Source: Sipunculus nudus | Taxonomy: Eukaryota > Annelida > Sipuncula > Golfingiida > Sipunculidae | NCBI GenBank assembly: GCA_026874595.1 | Contig: CM049318.1 | Coordinates: 45,242,456 to 45,306,455 of the forward strand | DNA: 64,000 bases | Reading direction: 5' to 3' | In this document: in pieces, positions 11,801 through 24,899 of the stretch | How the letters are laid out: every line of letters begins with the position of its first letter | Position numbering within the stretch: position 1 is the first letter of the stretch | Translations under genes and position numbers: made by a program | The notes under the pieces: model-generated | Told to the model about the DNA's origin: nothing | The model's database searches: none | Seen by the model: the letters and a program-made list of their open reading frames with translations, nothing else

Positions 11801-14800
11801 TGTATTACGCGAAAACCGAGCTGATTTCGGCGAAAACGACGTTTGTAACAGGGTCTAAATCGGGTAATGAAGATCCTAAAAGGCTTCTATTACATCAGAC
11901 AACAGCCGTTTTTTGCACAAAACACGATCTTGTATTACGCGAAAACCGAGCTGATTTTCGGCGAAAACGACGTTTGTAAAAGGGTCTAAATGGCCTAATC
12001 AAGCTTCTAAAACGCTTCTTTCGCAATTTAAATCGGCCATTTTTTGCACAAAACACGATCTTGTATTACGCGAAAACCGAGCTGATTTCGGCGAAAACGA
12101 CGTTTGTAAAAGGGTCTAAATGGCCTAATGAAGCTTCTAAAACGCTTCTTTCGCAATTTAAATCGGCCATTTTTGCACAAAACACGATCTTGTATTACGC
12201 GAAAACCGAGCTGATTTCGGCGAAAACGACGTTTTGTAACAGGGTCTAAATGGCCTAATGAAGCTTCTAAAACGCTTCTTTCGCAATTTAAATCGGCCAT
12301 TTTTGCACAAAACACGATCTTGTATTACGCGAAAACCGAGCTGATTTCGGCGAAAACGACGTTTGTAACAGGGTCTAAATGGCCTAATGAAGCTTCTAAA
12401 ACGCTTCTTTCGCAATTTAAATCGGCCATTTTTGCACAAAACACGATCTTGTATTACGCGAAAACCGAGCTGATTTCGGCGAAAACGACGTTTTGTAACA
12501 GGGTCTTAATGGCCTAATGAAGCTTCTAAAACGCTTCTGTCGCAATTTAAATCGGGCCATTTTTGCACAAAACACGATCTTGTATTACGCGAAAACCGAG
12601 CTGATTTCGGCGAAAACGACGTTTGTAACAGGGTCTAAATGGCCTAATGAAGCTTCTAAAACGCTTCTTTCGCAATTTAAATCGGCCATTTTTGCACAAA
12701 ACACGATCTTGTATTACGCGAAAACCGAGCTGATTTCGGCGAAAACGACGTTTGTAACAGGGTCTAAATGGCCTAATGAAGCTTCTAAAAACGCTTCTTT
12801 CGCAATTTAAATCGGCCATTTTTGCACAGGTTCTAAATGGACTAATGCATCTTCTAATACGCTTCTTTCGCAATTTAAATCGGCCATTTTTGCACAAAAC
12901 ACGATCTTGTATTACGCAAAAACCGAGCTGATTTCGGCGAAAACGACGTTTGTAACAGGTTTCTAAATCGGCTAATGAAGCTTCTAAAACGCTTTTTTCG
13001 CAATTTAAATCGGCCATTTTTTGCACAAAACACGATCTTGTATTACGCGAAAACCGAGCTGATTTCGGCGGAAAACGACGTTTGTAACAGGTGGTAAATG
13101 GCCTGATGAAGCTTCTAAAACACTTCATTTGCAATTTAAATCGGCCATTTTTGCACAGGTTCTAAATGGACTAATGAATCTTCTAAAACGCTTCTTTCGC
13201 AATTTAAATCGGCCATTTTTGCACAAAACACGATCTTGTATTACGCAAAAACCGAGCTGATTTCGGCGAAATCCTTTGTAACAGGTGATAAATGGCCCAA
13301 ACAAGCTTCTAAAACGCTTCATTCTTAATTTAAATCGGCCATTTTTGCAGAAATTACGATCTTTAATTACGCAAAAACCGAGCTGATTTCGGCAAAAACG
13401 ACGTTTTTAACATGTTCTAAAAGGACTAATGAAGCTTCTAAATCGCTTCTTTCGCAATTTAAATCGGCCATTTTTGCACAAAACACGATCTTGTATTATG
13501 CGAAAACCGAGCTGATTTCGGCGAAAACTACGTTTGTATCAGGTTCTAAATGTGCTAATGAAGCTTCTAAAATGCTTCTTTTGCAATTTAAATCGGCCAT
13601 TTTTTGCACAAAACACGATCTTGTATTACGCGAAAACCGAGCTGATTTCGGCGAAAACGACGTTTGTAACAGGAGATAAATGGCCCAAAGAAGCTTCTAA
13701 AACGCTTCATTCCCAATTTAAATCGCAAATTTTTCCACAAAGCACGATCTTGTAATACGCGGAAACCGAGCTGATTTCGGCGAAAACGACGTTTGTAACA
13801 GGTGATAAATGGCCCACAGAAGCCTCTAAAAATGCTTCTTTTGCAATTTAAATCGGCCATTTTTGCACAAAACACGATCTTGTATTACGCATAAAACCGA
13901 GCTGATTTCTGCGAAAACGACGTTTGTGACAGGTGCTAAATGGCCTGATGAAGCTTCTAAAACACTTCATTTGCAATTTAAATCGGCCATTTTTGCACAG
14001 GTTCTAAATGGACTAATGAATCTTCTAAAACGCTTCTTTCGCAATTTAAATCGACCATTTTTGCACAAAACACGATCTTGTATTACGCGAAAACCCATCT
14101 GATTTCGGCGAAAACGACGTTTGTAACAGGTGATAAATGGCACAAAGAAGCTTCTTAAATGCTTCATTCGCAATTAAAATCGGCCATTTTTGCACAAAAC
14201 ACGATCTTGTATTACGCAAAAAACCGAGGTGATTTCGGCAAAAACGACGTTTTGTAACAGGTTCTAAATGGGCTAATGAAGCTACTAAAACGCTTCTATC
14301 GCAATTTAAATCGCCCACTTTGCACAAATCACGATCTTGTATTACGCAAAAACCGAGCTGATTTCGGCGAAAACGACGTTTGTAACAGGTTCTAAATTGG
14401 CTAATGAAGCTTCTAAAACGCTTCTTTCGCAATTTAAATCGGCAATTTTTGCACAAAACACGATCTTGTATTAAGCAAAAACTGAGCTGATTTCGGAGGA
14501 AAACGACGTTTGTAACAGGTGATAAATGTCCCAATGAAGCTTCTAAAATGCTTCTTTCGCAATTTAAATCGGCCATTTTTGCACAAAACACGATCTTGTA
14601 TTACGCAAAAACCGAGCTGATTTCGGCGAAAACGACGTTTGTAACAGGTTCTAAATCGGCTAATGAAGCTTCTAAAACGCTTCTTTCGCAATTTAAATCG
14701 GCCATTTTTGCACAAAACACGATCTTGTATTACGCGAAAACCGAGCTGATTTCGGCGAAAACGACGTTTGTAACAGGGTCTTAATGGCCTAATGAAGCTT

Positions 14801-17800
14801 CTAAAACGCTTCTTTCGCAATTTAAATCGGCCATTTTTGCACAAAACACGATCTTGTATTACGCGAAAACCGAGCTGATTTCGGCGAAAACACCGTTTGT
14901 AACAGGGTCTAAATGGCCTAATGAAGCTTCTAAAACGCTTCTTTCGCAATTTAAATCGGCCATTTTTGCACAAAACACGATCTTGTATTACGCGAAAACC
15001 GAGCTGATTTCGGCGAAAACGACGTTTGTAACAGGGTCTAAATGGCCTAATGAAGCTTCTAAATCGCTTCTTTCGCAATTTAAATCGGCCATTTTTGCAA
15101 AAAACACGATCTTGTATTACGCGAAAACCGAGCTGATTTCGGCGAAAACGGACGTTTGTAACAGGGTCTAAATGGCCTAATGAAGCTTCTAAAACGCTTC
15201 TTTCGCAATTTAAATCGGCCATTTTTGCACAAAACACGATCTTGTATTACGCAAAAACCGAGCTGATTTCGGCGAAAACGACGTTTGTAACAGGGGTCTA
15301 AATGGCCTAAGGAAGCTTCTAAAACGCTTCTTTAGCAATTTAAATCGGCCATTTTTGCACAAAACACGATCTTGTATTACGCGAAAACCGAGCCGATTTC
15401 GGCGAAAACGACGTTTGTAACAGGGTCTTAATGGCCTAATGAAGCTTCTAAAACGCTTCTTTCGCAATTTAAATCGGCCATTTTTGCACAAAACACGATC
15501 TTGTATTACGCGAAAACCGAGCTGATTTCGGCGAAAACACCGTTTGTAACAGGGTCTAAATGGCCTAATGAAGCTTCTAAAACGCTTCTTTCGCAATTTA
15601 AATCGGCCATTTTTGCACAAAACACGATCTTGTATTACGCGAAAACCGAGCTGATTTCGGCGAAAACGACGTTTGTAACAGGGTCTAAATGGCCTAATGA
15701 AGCTTCTAAAACGCTTCTTTCGCAATTTAAATCGGCCATTTTTGCACAAAACACGATCTTGTATTACGCGAAAACCGAGCTGATTTCGGCGAAAACGACG
15801 TTTGTAACAGGGTCTAAATGGCCTAATGAAGCTTCTAAAACGCTTCTTTCGCAATTTAAATCGGCCATTTTTGCACAAAACACGATCTTGTATTACGCGA
15901 AAAACCGAGCTGATTTCGGCGAAAACGACGTTTGTAACAGGGTCTAAATGGCCTAATGAAGCTTCTAAAACGCTTCTTTCGCAATTTAAATCGGCCATTT
16001 TTGCACAAAACACGATCTTGTATTACGCGAAAACCGAGCTGATTTCGGCGAAAACGACGTTTGTAACAGGGGTCTAAATGGCCTAATGAAGCTTCTAAAA
16101 CGCTTCTTTCGCAATTTAAATCGGCCATTTTTGCACAAAACACGATCTTGTATTACGCGAAAACCGAGCTGATTTCGGCGAAAACGACGTTTGTAACAGG
16201 GTCTTAATGGCCTAATGAAGCTTCTAAAACGCTTCTTTCGCAATTTAAATCGGCCATTTTTGCACAAAACACGATCTTGTATTACGCGAAAACCGAGCTG
16301 ATTTCGGCGAAAACACCGTTTGTAACAGGGTCTAAATGGCCTAATGAAGCTTCTAAAACGCTTCTTTCGCAATTTAAATCGGCCATTTTTGCACAAAACA
16401 CGATCTTGTATTACGCGAAAACCGAGCTGATTTCGGCGAAAACGACGTTTGTAACAGGGTCTAAATGGCCTAATGAAGCTTCTAAAACGCTTCTTTCGCA
16501 ATTTAAATCGGCCATTTTTGCAAAAAACACGATCTTGTATTACGCGAAAACCGAGCTGATTTCGGCGAAAACGACGTTTGTAACAGGGTCTAAATGGCCT
16601 AATGAAGCTTCTAAAACGCTTCTTTCGCAATTTAAATCGGCCATTTTTGCACAAAACACGATCTTGTATTACGCGAAAACCGAGCTGATTTCGGCGAAAA
16701 CGACGTTTGTAACAGGGTCTAAATGGCCTAATGAAGCTTCTAAAACGCTTCTTTCGCAATTTAAATCGGCCATTGTTGCACAAAACACGATCTTGTATTA
16801 CGCGAAAACCGAGCTGATTTCGGCGAAAACGACGTTTGTAACAGGGTCTAAATGGCCTAATGAAGCTTCTAAAACGCTTCTTTCGCAATTTAAATCGGCC
16901 ATTTTTGCACAAAACACGATCTTGTATTACGCGAAAACCGAGCTGATTTCGGCGAAAACGACGTTTGTAACAGGGTCTAAATGGCCCTAATGAAGCTTCT
17001 AAAACGCTTCTTTCGCAATTAAAATCGCCATTTTTGCACAAAACACGATCTTGTATTACGCGAAAACCGAGCTGATTTCGGCGAAAACGACGTTTGTACC
17101 AGGGTCTAAATGGCCTAATGAAGCTTCTAAAACGCTTCCTTTCGCAATTTAAATCGGCCATTTTTGCACAAAACACGATCTTGTATTACGCGAAAACCGA
17201 GCTGATTTCGGCGAAAACGACGTTTGTAACAGGGTCTAAATGGCCTAATGAAGCTTCTAAAACGCTTCTTTCGCAATTTAAATCGGCCATTTTTGCACAA
17301 AACACGATCTTGTATTACGCGAAAACCGAGCTGATTTCGGCGAAAAACGACGTTTGTAACAGGGTCTAAATGGCCTAATGAAGCTTCTAAAACGCTTCTT
17401 TCGCAATTTAAATCGGCCATTTTTGCACAAAACACGATCTTGTATTACGCGAAAACCGAGCTGATTTCGGCGAAAACGACGTTTGTAACAGGGTCTAAAT
17501 GGCCTTATGAAGCTTCTAAAACGCTTCTTTCGCAATTTAAATCGGCCATTTTTGCACAAAACACGATCTTGTATTACGCGAAAACCGAGCTGATTTCGGC
17601 GAAAACGACGTTTGTAACAGGGTCTAAATGGCCTAATGAAGCTTCTAAAACGCTTCTTTCGCGATTTAAATCGGCCATTTTTGCACAAAACACGATCTTG
17701 TATTACGCGAAAACCGAGCTGATTTCGGCGAAAACGACGTTTGTAACAGGGTCTAAATGGCCTAAGGAAGCTTCTAAAACGCTTCTTTTGCAATTTAAAT

Positions 17801-20800
17801 CGGCCATTTTTGCACAAAACACGATCTTGTATTACGCGAAAACCGAGCTGATTTCGGCGAAAACGACGTTTGTGTAACAGGGTCTTAATGGCCTAATGAA
17901 GCTTCTAAAACGCTTCTTTCGCAATTTAAATCGGCCATTTTTGCACAAAACACGATCTTGTATTACGCGAAAACCGAGCTGATTTCGGCGAAAACACCGT
18001 TTGTAACAGGGTCTAAATGGCCTAATGAAGCTTCTAAATCGCTTCTTTCGCAATTTAAATCGGCCATTTTTGCACAAAACACGATCTTGTATTACGCGAA
18101 AACCGAGCTGATTTCGGCGAAAACGACGTTTGTAACAGGGTCCTAAATGGCCTAATGAAGCTTCTAAATCGCTTCTTTCGCAATTTAAATCGGCCATTTT
18201 TGCAAAAAACACGATCTTGTATTACGCGAAAACCGAGCTGATTTCGGCGAAAACGACGTTTGTAACAGGGTCTAAATGGCCTAATGAAGCTTCTAAAAAC
18301 GCTTCTTTCGCAATTTAAATCGGCCATTTTTGCACAAAACACGATCTTGTATTACGCGAAAACCGAGCTGATTTCGGCGAAAACGACGTTTGTAACAGGG
18401 TCTAAATGGCCTATGGAAGCTTCTAAAACGCTTCTTTCGCAATTTAAATCGGCCATTTTTGCACAAAACACGATCTTGTATTACGCGAAAACCGAGCTGA
18501 TTTCGGCGAAAACACCGTTTGTAACAGGGTCTAAATGGCCTAATGAAGATCCTAAAAGGCTTCTATTACATCAGACAACAGCCGTTTTTGCCCAAAACAC
18601 GATCTTGTATTACGCGAAAACCGAGCTGATTTCGGCGAAAACGACGTTTGTAACAGGGTCTAAATGGCCTAATGAAGCTTCTAAATCGCTTCTTTCGCAA
18701 TTTAAATCGGCCATTTTTGCACAAAACACGATCTTGTATTACGCGAAAACCGAGCTGATTTCGGCGAAAACGACGTTTGTAACAGGGTCTAAATGGCCTA
18801 ATGAAGCTTCTAAAACGCTTCTTTCGCAATTTAAATCGGCCATTTTTGCACAAAAACACGATCTTGTATTACGCGAAAACCGAGCTGATTTCGGCGAAAA
18901 CGACGTTTGTAACAGGGTCTAAATGGCCTAATGAAGCTTCTAAAACGCTTCTTTCGCAATTTAAATCGGCCATTTTTGCACAAAACACGATCTTGTATTA
19001 CGCGAAAACCGAGCTGATTTCGGCGAAAACGACGTTTGTAACAGGGTCTAAATCGGGTAATGAAGATCCTAAAAGGCTTCTATTACATCAGACAACAGCC
19101 GTTTTTGCCCAAAACACGATCTTGTATTACGCGAAAACCGAGCTGATTTCGGCGAAAACGACGTTTTGTAACAGGGTCTAAATGGCCTAATGAAGCTTCT
19201 AAAACGCTTCTTTCGCAATTTAAATCGGCCATTTTTGCACAAAACACGATCTTGTATTACGCGAAAACCGAGCTGATTTCGGCGAAAACGACGTTTGTAA
19301 CAGGGGTCTAAATGGCCTAATGAAACTTCTAAAACGCTTCTTTCGCAATTTAAATCGGCCATTTTTTGCACAAAACACGATCTTGTATTACGCGAAAACC
19401 GAGCTGATTTCGGCGAAAACGACGTTTTGTAACAGGATCTAAATGGCCTAATGAAGCTTCTAAAACGCTTCTTTCGCAATTTAAATCGGCCATTTTTGCA
19501 CAAAACACGATCTTGTATTACGCGAAAACCGAGCTGATTTCGGCGAAAACGACGTTTGTAACAGGGTCTAAATTGGCCTAATGAAGCTTCTAAAACGCTT
19601 CTTTCGCAATTTAAATCGGCCATTTTTGCACAAAACACGATCTTGTATTACGCGAAAACCGAGCTGATTTCGGCGAAAACGACGTTTTGTAACAGGGTCT
19701 AAATGGCCTAATGAAGCTTCTAAAACGCTTCTTTCGCAATTTAAATCGGCCATTTTTGCACAAAACACGATCTTGTATTACGCGAAAACCGAGCTGATTT
19801 CGGCGAAAACGACGTTTGTAACAGGGTCTAAATGGCCTAATGAAGCTTCTAAAACGCTTCTTTCGCAATTTAAATCGGCCATTTTTGCACAAAACACGAT
19901 CTTGTATTACGCGAAAACCGAGCTGATTTCGGCGAAAACGACGTTTGTAACAGGGTCTAAATGGCCTAATGAAGCTTCTAAAACGCTTCTTTCGCAATTT
20001 AAATCGGCCATTTTTGCACAAAACACGATCTTGTATTACGCGAAAACCGAGCTGATTTCGGCGAAAACGACGTTTGTAACAGGGTCTAAATGGCCTAATG
20101 AAGCTTCTAAAACGCTTCTTTCGCAATTTAAATCGGCCATTTTTGCACAAAACACGATCTTGTATTACGCGAAAAACCGAGCTGATTTCGGCGAAAACGA
20201 CGTTTGTAACAGGGTCTAAATCGGGTAATGAAGATCCTAAAAGGCTTCTATTACATCAGACAACAGCCGTTTTTGCCCAAAACACGATCTTGTATTACGC
20301 GAAAACCGAGCTGATTTCGGCGAAAACGACGTTTGTACCAGGGTCTAAATGGCCTAATGAAGCTTCTAAAACGCTTCTTTCGCAATTTAAATCGGCCATT
20401 TTTGCACAAAACACGATCTTGTATTACGCGAAAACCGAGCTGATTTCGGCGAAAACGAGGTTTGTAACAGGGTCTAAATGGCCTAATGAAGCTTCTAAAA
20501 CGCTTCTTTCGCAATTTAAATCGGCCATTTTTGCACAAAACACGATCTTGTATTACGCGAAAACCGAGCTGATTTCGGCGGAAAACGACGTTTGTAACAG
20601 GGTCTAAATGGCCTAATGAAGCTTCTAAAACGCTTCTTTCGCAATTTAAATCGGCCATTTTTGCACAAAACACGATCTTGTATTACGCGAAAACCGAGCT
20701 GATTTCGGCGAAAACGACGTTTGTAACAGGGTCTAAATGGCCTAATGAAGCTTCTAAAACGCTTCTTTCGCAATTTAAATCGGCCATTTTTTGCACAAAA

Positions 20801-23080
20801 CACGATCTTGTATTACGCGAAAACCGAGCTGATTTCGGCGAAAACGACGTTTGTAACAGGGTCTAAATGGCCTAATGAAGCTTCTAAAACGCTTCTTTCG
20901 CAATTTAAATCGGCCATTTTTGCACAAAACACGATCTTGTATTACGCGAAAACCGAGCTGATTTCGGCGAAAAACGACGTTTGTAACAGGGTCTAAATGG
21001 CCTAATGAAGCTTCTAAAACGCTTCTTTCGCAATTTAAATCGGCCATTTTTGCACAAAACACGATCTTGTATTACGCGAAAACCGAGCTGATTTCGGCGA
21101 AAACGACGTTTGTAACAGGGGTCTAAATGGCCTAATGAAGCTTCTAAAACGCTTCTTTCGCAATTTAAATCGGCCATTTTTTGCACAAAAACACGATCTT
21201 GTATTACGCGAAAACCGAGCTGATTTCGGCGAAAACGACGTTTGTAACAGGGTCTAAATGGCCTAATGAAGCTTCTAAAACGCTTCTTTCGCAATTTAAA
21301 TCTGTATTACGCGAAAACCGAGCTGATTTCGGCGAAAACGACGTTTGTAACAGGGTCTAAATTGCCTAATGAAGCTTCTAAAACGCTTCTTTCGCAATTT
21401 AAATCGGCCATTTTTGCACAAAACACGATCTTGTATTACGCGAAAACCGAGCTGATTTCGGCGAAAACGACGTTTGTAACAGCGTCTAAATGGCCTAATG
21501 AAGCTTCTAAAACGCTTCTTTCGCAATTTAAATCGGCCATTTTTGCACAAAACACGATCTTGTATTACGCGAAAACCGAGCTGATTTCGGCGAAAACGAC
21601 GTTTGTAACAGGGTCTAAATGGCCTAATGAAGCTTCTAAAACGCTTCTTTCGCAATTTAAATCGGCCATTTTTGCACAAAACACGATCTTGTATTACGCG
21701 AAAACCGAGCTGATTTCGGCGAAAACGACGTTTGTAACAGGGTCTAAATGGCCTAATGAAGCTTCTAAAACGCTTCTTTCGCAATTTAAATCGGCCATTT
21801 TTGCACAAAACACGATCTTGTATTACGCGAAAACCGAGCTGATTTCGGCGAAAACGACGTTTGTAACAGGGTCTTAAAGGCCTAATGAAGCTTCTAAAAC
21901 GCTTCTTTCGCAATTTAAATCGGCCATTTTTGCACAAAACACGATCTTGTATTACGCGAAAACCGAGCTGATTTCGGCGAAAACGACGTTTGTAACAGGG
22001 TCTAAATGGCCTAATGAAGCTTCTAAAACGCTTCTTTCGCAATTTAAATCGGCCATTTTTGCACAAAACACGATCTTTTATTACGCGAAAACCGAGCTGA
22101 TTTCGGCGAAAACGACGTTTGTAACAGGGTCTTAATGGCCTAATGAAGCTTCTAAAACGCTTCTTTCGCAATTTAAATCGGCCATTTTTGCCACAAAACA
22201 CGATCTTGTATTACGCGAAAACCGAGCTGATTTCGGCGAAAACGACGTTTGTAACAGGGTCTAAATGGCCTAATGAAGCTTCTAAAACGCTTCTTTCGCA
22301 ATTTAAATCGGCCATTTTTGCACAAAACACGATCTTGTATTACGCGAAAACCGAGCTGATTTCGGCGAAAACGACGTTTGTAACAGGGTCTAAATGGCCT
22401 AATGAAGCTTCTAAAACGCTTCTTTCGCAATTTAAATCGGCCATTTTTGCACAAAACACGATCTTGTATTACGCGAAAACCGAGCTGATTTCGGCGAAAA
22501 CGACGTTTGTAACAGGGTCTAAATGGCCTAATGAAGCTTCTAAAACGCTTCTTTCGCAATTTAAATCGGCCATTTTTGCACAAAACACGATCTTGTATTA
22601 CGCGAAAACCGAGCTGATTTCGGCGAAAACGACGTTTGTAACAGGGTCTAAATGGCCTAATGAAGCTTCTAAAACGCTTCTTTCGCAATTTAAATCGGCC
22701 ATTTTTGCACAAAACACGATCTTGTATTACGCGAAAACCGAGCTGATTTCGGCGAAAACGACGTTTGTAACAGGGTCTAAATGGCCTAATGAAGTTTCTA
22801 AAACGCTTCTTTCGCAATTTAAATCGGCCATTTTTTGCACAAAACACGATCTTGTATTACGCGAAAACCGAGCTGATTTCGGCGAAAACGACGTTTGTAA
22901 CAGGGTCTAAATCGGGTAATGAAGATCCTAAAAGGCTTCTATTACATCAGACAACAGCCGTTTTTGCACAAAACACGATCTTGTATTACGCGAAAACCGA
23001 GCTGATTTCGGCGAAACGACGTTTGTACCAGGGTCTAAATGGCCTAATGAAGCTTCTAAAACGCTTCTTTCGCAATTAAA
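8828..23080 (+). repeat. Indel-rich stretch of the 129-bp array
   Basis: Most monomers here match the consensus except for single-base length changes in homopolymers. Examples are extra A near 8846, 9024, 9477 and 9543; extra T near 8925, 10873 and 11779; extra G near 9049, 11203 and 19303. These break the satellite reading frame every few hundred bases. The 23.1-34.5 kb stretch has only a handful. A truncated monomer sits at about 21300, where AATTTAAATC joins TGTATTACGC. The error type is typical of unpolished long reads, so lengths and frames here should not be trusted. Confidence 0.8.
12829..14700 (+). repeat. Diverged sub-family segment, copy 1 (near-identical to about 37290-39170)
   Basis: This segment carries the same ordered series of rare variants as 37290-39170. 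They include a 68-bp short monomer, the GCGAAATCCTTTGTAAC deletion, ATTCTTAATTT, an AATTACGATCTTTAATTACGC variant, and AATCGCAAATTTTTCC. Between 12829 and 14521 the offset to the second copy falls from 24461 to 24454. I could attribute all seven length differences to single-base insertions in this copy, and I noticed no substitution. Confidence 0.8.
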
Positions 23081-24899
23081 TCGGCCATTTTTGCACAAAA
23101 CACGATCTTGTATTACGCGAAAACCGAGCTGATTTCGGCGAAAACGACGTTTGTAACAGGGTCTAAATGGCCTAATGAAGCTTCTAAAACGCTTCTTTCG
23201 CAATTTAAATCGGCCATTTTTGCACAAAACACGATCTTGTATTACGCGAAAACCGAGCTGATTTCGGCGAAAACGACGTTTGTAACAGGGTCTAAATGGC
23301 CTAATGAAGCTTCTAAAACGCTTCTTTCGCAATTTAAATCGGCCATTTTTGCACAAAACACGATCTTGTATTACGCGAAAACCGAGCTGATTTCGGCGAA
23401 AACGACGTTTGTAACAGGGTCTAAATGGCCTAATGAAGCTTCTAAAACGCTTCTTTCGCAATTTAAATCGGCCATTTTTGCACAAAACACGATCTTGTAT
23501 TACGCGAAAACCGAGCTGATTTCGGCGAAAACGACGTTTGTAACAGGGTCTAAATGGCCTAATGAAGCTTCTAAAACGCTTCTTTCGCAATTTAAATCGG
23601 CCATTTTTGCACAAAACACGATCTTGTATTACGCGAAAACCGAGCTGATTTCGGCGAAAACGACGTTTGTAACAGGGTCTAAATGGCCTAATGAAGCTTC
23701 TAAAACGCTTCTTTCGCAATTTAAATCGGCCATTTTTGCACAAAACACGATCTTGTATTACGCGAAAACCGAGCTGATTTCGGCGAAAACGACGTTTGTA
23801 ACAGGGTCTAAATGGCCTAATGAAGCTTCTAAAACGCTTCTTTCGCAATTTAAATCGGCCATTTTTGCACAAAACACGATCTTGTATTACGCGAAAACCG
23901 AGCTGATTTCGGCGAAAACGACGTTTGTAACAGGGTCTAAATGGCCTAATGAAGCTTCTAAAACGCTTCTTTCGCAATTTAAATCGGCCATTTTTGCACA
24001 AAACACGATCTTGTATTACGCGAAAACCGAGCTGATTTCGGCGAAAACGACGTTTGTAACAGGGTCTAAATTGCCTAATGAAGCTTCTAAAACGCTTCTT
24101 TCGCAATTTAAATCGGCCATTTTTGCACAAAACACGATCTTGTATTACGCGAAAACCGAGCTGATTTCGGCGAAAACGACGTTTGTAACAGGGTCTAAAT
24201 GGCCTAATGAAGCTTCTAAAACGCTTCTTTCGCAATTTAAATCGGCCATTTTTGCACAAAACACGATCTTGTATTACGCGAAAACTGAGCTGATTTCGGC
24301 GAAAACGACGTTTGTAACAGGGTCTAAATGGCCTAATGAAGCTTCTAAAACGCTTCTTTCGCAATTTAAATCGGCCATTTTTGCACAAAACACGATCTTG
24401 TATTACGCGAAAACCGAGCTGATTTCGGCGAAAACGACGTTTGTAACAGGGTCTAAATGGCCTAATGAAGCTTCTAAAACGCTTCTTTCGCAATTTAAAT
24501 CGGCCATTTTTGCACAAAACACGATCTTGTATTACGCGAAAACCGAGCTGATTTCGGCGAAAACGACGTTTGTAACAGGGTCTTAATGGCCTAATGAAGC
24601 TTCTAAAACGCTTCTTTCGCAATTTAAATCGGCCATTTTTGCACAAAACACGATCTTGTATTACGCGAAAACCGAGCTGATTTCGGCGAAAACGACGTTT
24701 GTAACAGGGTCTAAATGGCCTAATGAAGCTTCTAAAACGCTTCTTTCGCAATTTAAATCGGCCATTTTTGCACAAAACACGATCTTTTATTACGCGAAAA
24801 CCGAGCTGATTTCGGCGAAAACGACGTTTGTAACAGGGTCTTAATGGCCTAATGAAGCTTCTAAAACGCTTCTTTCGCAATTTAAATCGGCCATTTTTG

